A DNA stretch of 21,065 nucleotides, from positions 1 through 21,065 of the forward strand of contig JAKFER010000323.1 of NCBI GenBank assembly GCA_036675565.1, written 5' to 3'. How positions within the stretch are numbered: the stretch's first letter is position 1; each line of letters starts with the position of its first letter. The translations under genes and the position numbers were made by a program. The notes under the pieces are model-generated. The model was given only the letters and a program-made list of their open reading frames with translations. It ran no database searches and was not told the DNA's origin. Shown here piece after piece: positions 15,419 through 21,065 of this stretch. This DNA comes from JACCYQ01 sp036675565 (GTDB lineage: Bacteria > Bacteroidota > Bacteroidia > Chitinophagales > Chitinophagaceae).

Positions 15419-17917
15419 ATGCAATCGGAAACAACATTATTTGACCAGGATGGTATCAAAACAGAAACAAGGCCTTGTTATGCAGAGATCATCATACCGC
15501 TTGCCCTGCCTAAAAATTACACCTGGCGTGTTCCGCAGCACTTATTGGATACCGTTATACCTGGCGTGAGGGTAGAAGTGAACTTGGGGAAGAATAAGAA
15601 ATATGCAGGTATTGTAAAAAATACGCATTATTTAAAACCCGAATTTTTTGAACCCAAGGAAATTTTAAATGTACTGGATGTAGAACCTGTCGTATTTGAC
15701 CAGCAATTAAAACTTTGGGAATGGATGGCTCAGTATTATATGTGCAGCGAAGGAGAAGTGATGGCCGCCGCATTGCCTGCTCATTTTAAATTAAGTAGTG
15801 AAACCATTCTTATTTTCAATGATGAATTTGGAGATGATTTTTCAACTTTAGATCATGATGAATACCTGGTAGCCGAAGCCTTGCTGATAAAAAAAGAATT
15901 GAAGTTAGAAGAGGTTCAGCAGATTCTTGATTCGTCCCATGTTTATCCCGTCATTAACCGGCTGATCAATAAAAAAGTTTGTTTTGTTTGGGAAGCTTTG
16001 AAACAAACATATTCACCCAAAAAAGAAACCTATGTATTACTAGCCAATCAATATCATGCTGATGAACCATTAGAAGAACTTTTGAATAACTGGAACCGGG
16101 CTCCTAAACAAATGGAATTGCTACTCAGTTTTTTGCATGTGCAAAAAACAGAAGGCGAAGTAACGAAACCTGCGCTCCTGAAAAAATCCGGTGCTTCAGA
16201 TGCACAATTAAAAGGATTGGTTGATAAGAATATTTTGGTGCTGGAGAAAAGATCGGTTGACCGTATCCGTTATTTGCCCAAAGACATTCAAATTGATTTT
16301 ACTTTTTCAGATTTACAACAACGGGTATTTGACGAAGTAAAAAAAGCATTTACTGAAAAGCCTGTCTGCCTTTTACATGGCGTTACAGGTAGCGGAAAAA
16401 CAATGGTATATGTCCGATTGATCGAAGAGCAGATCCGGCAGGGCAAGCAGGTCTTGTATATGTTACCTGAGATCGCTCTTACCAGCCAGGTGATCCGTCG
16501 TTTACAAAAATATTTTGGTGGATGGATCGGTATCTATCATTCAAAATTTTCACCAAATGAAAGGGTGGAGATCTGGAATAAGGTAAAACAGGGCCAGTTA
16601 AAAGTGGTGCTGGGAGCAAGGTCTTCGGTTTTTTTACCTTACCAGGATTTGGGTCTTGTTATTTGTGATGAAGAACATGATTCATCTTTTAAGCAACAGG
16701 ATCCTGCTCCAAGATACAATGGACGCGATGCCGGAATTTACCTGGCTTCACTTTTCAATGCAAAAGTATTACTTGGTAGTGCCACCCCTTCACTTGAAAG
16801 CTATTATAATGCATTGCATGGAAAATATTCTATCGTTGAAATGAACACCCGGTTTGGTGATTTCAAACTTCCGCACCTTGAATTAATAGATACCAAACTA
16901 TTAATGCAAAAGGAGAAGGCGAAGGTGATGTTGTCGCCGCCATTGATTGAAGCGATTAAAGAAGTTGTAGCCAAAAAAAGGCAGGTGATCCTTTTTCAAA
17001 ACAGGCGAGGCTACACACCATACCAGATCTGTGGGGTATGTGGTTGGATTCCGCAATGTAAATTTTGCGATGTGTCCCTTACTTTCCATAAATTTTCCAA
17101 CAAACTCATTTGCCATTATTGCGGAACCAATTATCCGCCATTAGCAACCTGTGCTGCATGTGGCAGTCATAATTTTTTAAAAAAGAATTTCGGTACCGAG
17201 CAGATCGAAGAACAGTTAAATGAACTTTTTCCGGAAGCCAGGTCTGCCAGGATGGATATTGATACGGTGCGTGGAAAGCATGCGCATGATTTATTGATAC
17301 AACAGTTTGAACAAAATAAAATTGATATACTGGTAGGTACACAGATGGTTGTTAAAGGTTTGGACTTTGATACGGTGGATCTTGTAGGTATACTGGATGC
17401 GGATGGTTTATTGCATTTTGCAGATTTCCGGGTGAATGAACGGGCCTTTCAATTAATGGAGCAGGTGAGTGGAAGGGCTGGTCGCAAAGAAGCCACCGGC
17501 CGGGTTTTGGTGCAAACGAGTAATCCTTCTCACCCGATTTTAAAATATGTTCAGTTACATGATTATAAAGGGATGGCTGCGGAAGAACTGCCGAAACGCA
17601 GGCAATACCAGTATCCTCCGTATACAAGATTGGTGCATATGGGCTTCCGTCATAAAATAAAAGAGATTGTAACGGAGGCGGCTAACCGCTTTGCAGATGC
17701 CATGAAAAATAAATATGGCGATTATATAACGGGTCCTGCAGAACCTGTAGTAAATAAAGTCAGGAATCAATACCTGATGGAGCTGTTGATTAAAATTCCA
17801 AAAGATACGCGGATTATGCATCAATGCCGGTTAGATATTTTTGAGAACATTGCCATACTGCATAACGAAAAAAGATTCAGAAGTGTTGTGATTGTACCGG
17901 ATGTGGATGTGATGTGA
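15419..17917 (+). CDS. priA: Primosomal replication restart helicase PriA
   Basis: Superfamily 2 helicase of 832 residues that recognises stalled forks and reloads the replisome. The N-terminal 3'-end-binding domain includes YAEIIIPLALPKNYTW. Walker A is GVTGSGKT (321-328), and the DEEH box is 417-420, followed by the family's SSFKQQDPAPRYNGRD. LLGSATPSLE is motif III. The inserted zinc domain has eight cysteines in four pairs: C538/C541, C547/C550, C565/C568 and C578/C581. GTQMVVKGLDF and QVSGRAGR are motifs V and VI. Length and all motifs are normal. The gene starts 51 bases after plsC and ends in a repeat-rich convergent gap. Confidence 0.97.
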   Translation: MQSETTLFDQDGIKTETRPCYAEIIIPLALPKNYTWRVPQHLLDTVIPGVRVEVNLGKNKKYAGIVKNTHYLKPEFFEPKEILNVLDVEPVVFDQQLKLWEWMAQYYMCSEGEVMAAALPAHFKLSSETILIFNDEFGDDFSTLDHDEYLVAEALLIKKELKLEEVQQILDSSHVYPVINRLINKKVCFVWEALKQTYSPKKETYVLLANQYHADEPLEELLNNWNRAPKQMELLLSFLHVQKTEGEVTKPALLKKSGASDAQLKGLVDKNILVLEKRSVDRIRYLPKDIQIDFTFSDLQQRVFDEVKKAFTEKPVCLLHGVTGSGKTMVYVRLIEEQIRQGKQVLYMLPEIALTSQVIRRLQKYFGGWIGIYHSKFSPNERVEIWNKVKQGQLKVVLGARSSVFLPYQDLGLVICDEEHDSSFKQQDPAPRYNGRDAGIYLASLFNAKVLLGSATPSLESYYNALHGKYSIVEMNTRFGDFKLPHLELIDTKLLMQKEKAKVMLSPPLIEAIKEVVAKKRQVILFQNRRGYTPYQICGVCGWIPQCKFCDVSLTFHKFSNKLICHYCGTNYPPLATCAACGSHNFLKKNFGTEQIEEQLNELFPEARSARMDIDTVRGKHAHDLLIQQFEQNKIDILVGTQMVVKGLDFDTVDLVGILDADGLLHFADFRVNERAFQLMEQVSGRAGRKEATGRVLVQTSNPSHPILKYVQLHDYKGMAAEELPKRRQYQYPPYTRLVHMGFRHKIKEIVTEAANRFADAMKNKYGDYITGPAEPVVNKVRNQYLMELLIKIPKDTRIMHQCRLDIFENIAILHNEKRFRSVVIVPDVDVM

Positions 17918-17925
17918 GGCTGTTA

Positions 17926-18080
17926 GTTGATAGGTTGATTTGTTGAAAGGTTGATAGGTTTTTAAAGGAATTGGGATATTAGGAATTGGGAATTGGGCTG
18001 AATATAAAACAGGCAATACTTGTTCAACAACAGTTCAACAATTGTTCAACAATCAGTTGACTTTTCACTTTTCACTTTTA
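17926..18080. repeat. Clustered short tandem repeats in a convergent intergenic gap
   Basis: Between the converging priA and NAD(P)-binding gene ends lie four kinds of imperfect short repeat in succession. GTTGATAGGTT occurs at 17926-17936 and 17950-17960, with further GTTGA units between. GGAATTGGGA-type units follow at about 17968-17998. TTCAACAA-type units follow at about 18022-18052 (three copies about 10-12 bases apart), and ACTTTTC units at about 18060-18077. GTTGA on one side and TCAAC on the other are complementary, so the RNA could fold, but no single clean hairpin with a T tract stands out. Confidence 0.75.
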
Positions 18081-18091
18081 AATTTAACATC

Positions 18092-18766
18092 TCAAATCAT
18101 CCCGCTCAATCGCTTCATATCATCATACTGGTGTACAAAGAATCCGGGCTCATCCTGCCGGGAACATACAAGCATAGCTGCTGCCACTTCTTTTGAATGA
18201 ATAGGCCTGTATTTACTCAGGCCGCCTTTCATTAGCCTGGAAAAAGCTTTCATGATTGTTTGTCCTCCTTTTTCCAACATTCTTTTTTCATTTCTTTTTC
18301 CCAGTAACATACCTGGCTGCATAATATGAATACTCTGTACACCAGAAATTTTTAAATCACGTTCTACTTCCCCTTTTAACTGCAGGTAAAAATTCCTGCT
18401 CTCTGGGTCAGCACCTACTGACGAAATGATAATGAATTTTTTACAGCCAGCATCTTTACAAACCCGTGCGGCTCTCAATGGAATTTCGTAATCCACTTTC
18501 CGGTAATCATCCTTATTCCCTTTTACCTTTTTCTGGGTGGTTCCTACAGCACAAAAAACAGCTTCACTACCTTCAATGCCTAATCGCAATGATTCATAGT
18601 CAGAAAAATCTATCAACTTGACTTCTGTTTTAGGGCCATTGGTTTGGATCGGCCTGCGAACCAGCAACCTGATAGTATCGTAGGTATGATCTTTTTGAAG
18701 CAGCTGTACAAGGTGGTTGCCGGTTAAACCCGTTGCCCCAATAATTGTTGCGATTTTTGCACTCAT
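18092..18766 (-). CDS. NAD(P)-binding Rossmann-fold protein (NmrA/HTATIP2-like)
   Basis: Atypical short-chain dehydrogenase of 224 residues. The dinucleotide-binding glycine motif is GATGLTG (10-16). RLLVRR follows at the second strand, typical of NADP-preferring members. VFCAVGTT, IIISSVGAD and YLQLK (a YxxxK pattern) match the HTATIP2/TIP30-like group of bacterial proteins often annotated as oxidoreductase or semialdehyde-dehydrogenase-like. The C-terminal YRPIHSKEVAAAML is also typical. Substrate and pathway are unknown. It is divergent from murB across a 58-base gap that may hold both promoters, though no exact -7 element was found. Confidence 0.86.
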   Translation of the reverse strand: MSAKIATIIGATGLTGNHLVQLLQKDHTYDTIRLLVRRPIQTNGPKTEVKLIDFSDYESLRLGIEGSEAVFCAVGTTQKKVKGNKDDYRKVDYEIPLRAARVCKDAGCKKFIIISSVGADPESRNFYLQLKGEVERDLKISGVQSIHIMQPGMLLGKRNEKRMLEKGGQTIMKAFSRLMKGGLSKYRPIHSKEVAAAMLVCSRQDEPGFFVHQYDDMKRLSGMI

Positions 18767-18824
18767 GATTTTAATGTAATCTTGCTTTAAGATAATCTAA
18801 TACTGCATTCAGAATGTACATAAT

Positions 18825-19853
18825 ATGAAATTTGAAGAAAATTTTTCACTGAAAGGGTTTAACACTTTTGGTATAGATGTAAAAGCCAGGTACTTTAACG
18901 CATTCAAATCCCAGTCCGAACTGGAGGAGAATTTACAAGCAAAGAACCCTGATCAAACCTTATTAATATTAGGTGGAGGTAGTAATATTTTATTTACGGA
19001 AGACATCAATGGGTTGGTTTTAAAAAATGATATAAAGGGTATTGATATTCTTTCGGAAGATGAACATTATGTTTATGTAAAAGCCGGTGCCGGGGAAAAC
19101 TGGCATTCATTTGTGCAATATTGCCTGCAACATAATTTAGCTGGCATTGAAAATCTATCACTGATTCCCGGCAATGTTGGCGCATCACCCATGCAAAATA
19201 TCGGCGCATATGGCGTAGAGATCAAAGATGTTTTTTATGACCTGGAAGCATATCATATCAAAGAAGAAAAATGTTTTACATTTTCATTGAACGATTGTGA
19301 ATTTGGATACCGCGACAGCATTTTTAAAAAAAGATTCAAAGACCAGTTTATTATCCTGAGTGTAACATACCGATTAAGAAAACAACCGGTATTTCATACA
19401 CAATACGGCGCCATTGAGCAGGAACTGGAACAGATGGGTGTTCAGAAATTATCCATTCAATCCATTTCGCAGGCGGTAATCAATATCCGTTCTTCTAAAT
19501 TACCAGATCCCGCAATTATTGGGAATGCTGGGAGTTTTTTTAAAAATCCATCTATATCGCAGGAACAATTTTCTGCTCTAAAAGAAAGCTTCCCTAACGT
19601 CGTTGCTTACCCTAATAATAATGGGACGTTTAAAATTGCCGCAGGCTGGATGATAGAACAATGCGGATGGAAGGGTGTGAGAAGGGGTGATGCCGGTTGT
19701 CATCCAAAACAAGCATTGGTGCTGGTTAATTATGGAAATGCTACAGGTAAAGAAATTTACACGCTCAGCCAGGAAATCCTGGAAAGTGTGCAGGAGAAAT
19801 TTGGGATTACCCTGGAAAGGGAAGTGAACATTATTCCGATTGTTGAACAATAG
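18825..19853 (+). CDS. murB: UDP-N-acetylenolpyruvoylglucosamine reductase
   Basis: FAD enzyme of peptidoglycan synthesis that reduces UDP-GlcNAc-enolpyruvate to UDP-MurNAc using NADPH. The 342-residue length fits the type I (E. coli-like) form. The FAD-binding motifs are LGGGSNILF (49-57) and IPGNVGASPMQNIGAYG (114-130). Catalytic residues by alignment are R163 in GYRDS, S237 in GNAGSFFKNP and E333 in LEREVNII. The last codons and stop lie inside one arm of the inverted repeat at 19842-19891. It is convergent with the AAA+ ATPase gene. Confidence 0.97.
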   Translation: MKFEENFSLKGFNTFGIDVKARYFNAFKSQSELEENLQAKNPDQTLLILGGGSNILFTEDINGLVLKNDIKGIDILSEDEHYVYVKAGAGENWHSFVQYCLQHNLAGIENLSLIPGNVGASPMQNIGAYGVEIKDVFYDLEAYHIKEEKCFTFSLNDCEFGYRDSIFKKRFKDQFIILSVTYRLRKQPVFHTQYGAIEQELEQMGVQKLSIQSISQAVINIRSSKLPDPAIIGNAGSFFKNPSISQEQFSALKESFPNVVAYPNNNGTFKIAAGWMIEQCGWKGVRRGDAGCHPKQALVLVNYGNATGKEIYTLSQEILESVQEKFGITLEREVNIIPIVEQ

Positions 19854-19891
19854 TTGAACAATTGTTTAACCATCGTTCAACTATTGTTAAC
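19842..19891. repeat. Inverted repeat built of GTTGAAC units between convergent genes
   Basis: The arm at 19842-19859 (two GTTGAAC copies) is complementary to 19875-19891 (GTTCAAC then GTTAAC) except for one missing C. The 15-base loop includes AATTGTTTAAC. It covers the murB stop codon and lies 28 bases from the end of the converging ATPase gene. It may end transcription or protect RNA ends on both strands, but no strong T tract follows. The units resemble the TTCAACAA array at about 18022-18052. Confidence 0.75.
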
Positions 19892-19919
19892 CGGTTTTAT
19901 TATGACTTTTTACTTACTA

Positions 19920-21065
19920 TCACGCTTCTTCATCAAATTCATCATCATCATAACTGCGGCTGCCTAAATTCATCATACTGCCGATCAGGTCCTTGAATTC
20001 GATCGTGGCCTCCAATACTTTTTTGCTGATCATGGAGAATGAAGCCAGGCCATGTAATACAAATTCCATCAACAACGCCGTTTCTTTTTCATTTACTTTG
20101 GGGAAAAAGCGTTTAACCATGGCATGCAGTCCATCCACCTGGTAAAGTAGCTGGATCTTTTCCTCGTCACTATTATTAAAAAGCAGGTTCAGGTGATTCC
20201 CTTTATCAAACCAGGACGTAATAGGTTTATAAGGATTCTCCTCCCGCACATTTTCGGAGCCGGGCCTTACTCTTTTTTTAATCGTATCAGGATTGGGGAA
20301 ATAACTGATAAACTGAGTGCGTACCGCCTTGTCCAATAAATTCATTGCCACCTGGTATGGTCCTTCCTGTTCACCTTCATAAACCAATTCTATTTTTCCT
20401 GTGATGGATGGAATAATTCCCACCAAATCGCTTATCCATACCTGTGTGTTTTTTTCTTTATTGATGATCGCTCTTCTTTCTGCCGCACTCACCGCATTTT
20501 CATATGCAGATATGGTTAACCTCGCACTCACACCGCTTTTTTTATCTACAAATTCACTGCCCCGGGCTTCAAAAGCTACCTGTTCTATCAGTCTTTTAAC
20601 CAGGTCGCTGACATGTACCATCTTTTCCTGCTGAGGAGCAAGTTCAGCTTCCTGGCTGGTAATGGAAAGCGCATGTTCAATGGTTTTAGGATAGTGTGTC
20701 AGTATCTGGCTTTCAATCCTGTCTTTTAAAGGTGTAACTATGGAGCCCCGGTTCGTATAGTCTTCGGGGTTAGCTGTAAAAACAAATAAAATATCAAGCG
20801 GTAACCGAAGTTTAAAACCCCTGATCTGAACATCACCTTCTTCCAGGATATTAAAGAGTGCTACCTGTATGCGTGCCTGTAAATCGGGTAATTCATTGAT
20901 AACAAATATGCCACGGTTGCTGCGCGGTATGATGCCATAATGTATTACTCTTTCATCTGCAAAGCTCAATTTATAATTTGCCGCCTTGATGGGATCTATA
21001 TCACCTATCAGATCTGCCACACTTACATCGGGTGTGGCTAATTTTTCACCATAACGTTCACTGCG
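19920..21065 (-). CDS. Mg-chelatase-like AAA+ ATPase, partial (5' end beyond window)
   Basis: The frame is open to the last base, so the N-terminus with Walker A is outside; 381 residues are visible. Walker B is GIFVINELPDL, with Asn where Asp is usual but the catalytic Glu kept. Sensor 1 is FTANPEDYTNRG, followed by PLKDRIESQILTHYP, the arginine-finger region. A helical lid domain with VSARLTISAYENAVSAAERRA follows, and the tail ends in an acidic YDDDEFDEEA. It resembles the chelatase-I/MoxR-type ATPases of Bacteroidetes, which commonly work with a VWA-domain partner; none is in the window. Automated pipelines may label it a sigma-54-interacting regulator, but no GAFTGA loop or HTH is visible in this part. 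The client is unknown. Confidence 0.85.
   Translation of the reverse strand, partial: RSERYGEKLATPDVSVADLIGDIDPIKAANYKLSFADERVIHYGIIPRSNRGIFVINELPDLQARIQVALFNILEEGDVQIRGFKLRLPLDILFVFTANPEDYTNRGSIVTPLKDRIESQILTHYPKTIEHALSITSQEAELAPQQEKMVHVSDLVKRLIEQVAFEARGSEFVDKKSGVSARLTISAYENAVSAAERRAIINKEKNTQVWISDLVGIIPSITGKIELVYEGEQEGPYQVAMNLLDKAVRTQFISYFPNPDTIKKRVRPGSENVREENPYKPITSWFDKGNHLNLLFNNSDEEKIQLLYQVDGLHAMVKRFFPKVNEKETALLMEFVLHGLASFSMISKKVLEATIEFKDLIGSMMNLGSRSYDDDEFDEEA

Noticed and set aside
18020..18055. Repeated TTCAACAA units considered as a CRISPR array
   Set aside because: The units are only about 10 bases, imperfect, without spacer-sized gaps, and no cas genes are near.
20850..20940. Asn in place of Asp in Walker B of the AAA+ ATPase considered as an inactivating change
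   Set aside because: The catalytic Glu is present, and as I recall the same INELPDL motif is usual in this Bacteroidetes subfamily, so it is probably not a lesion of this gene.

Overview
The window is a low-GC stretch of a Bacteroidetes chromosome, most likely from the family Chitinophagaceae. Three things point there: several promoters carry the Bacteroidetes-type -7 element (TAnnTTTG), the PAS-rich soluble histidine kinases have the family's typical sequence, and gene order and protein sequences fit. Ordinary housekeeping genes dominate. The window starts inside a damaged valS and ends inside an AAA+ ATPase gene, so it may be one assembly contig.

Layout. 17-1984 (-): valyl-tRNA synthetase, cut short near the window edge. 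2143-5751 (-): a signalling block with a four-PAS HisKA_3 kinase, its NarL-type response regulator, and a receiver-only paralogue of that regulator. 5878-6609 (+): a small esterase. 6721-9204 (+): an orphan multi-PAS HisKA kinase. 9226-10193 (-): clpS-aat, an N-degron pair of adaptor and aminoacyl transferase. 10312-10818: tRNA-Val(UAC) with a near-perfect promoter, its terminator, a GIY-YIG endonuclease gene, then a second partial, diverged tRNA-Val and a second terminator. 10852-11979 (-): a GH18 chitinase-like lipoprotein. 12135-12725 (+): DNA-3-methyladenine glycosylase I. 12742-14016 (-): MtaB, a tRNA methylthiotransferase. 14157-17917 (+): a DUF4258-like membrane-anchored protein, a PlsC acyltransferase and PriA helicase. 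18092-18766 (-): a Rossmann-fold NAD(P)-binding protein. 18825-19853 (+): MurB. 19920-21065 (-): a Mg-chelatase-like AAA+ ATPase.

The most interesting region is 10360-10818. A complete tRNA-Val is followed by a 354-bp unit that carries a GIY-YIG nuclease and ends in an exact 33-bp copy of the tRNA 3' end. The nuclease start codon sits directly on the tRNA terminator. Upstream of the 33-bp copy the sequence still folds into D-arm-like and anticodon-arm-like hairpins, although its bases have changed. This looks like a minimal tRNA-targeting selfish cassette, or the remains of a tandem tRNA array taken over by a nuclease gene.

Other points are the tandem response-regulator duplication that lost its DNA-binding domain, the short-repeat arrays at two convergent gene ends, and two genes whose -7 element is so close to the ATG that their mRNA may be leaderless. 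No stretch longer than 300 bases lacks a gene. No CRISPR array, rRNA or recognisable insertion sequence was seen.
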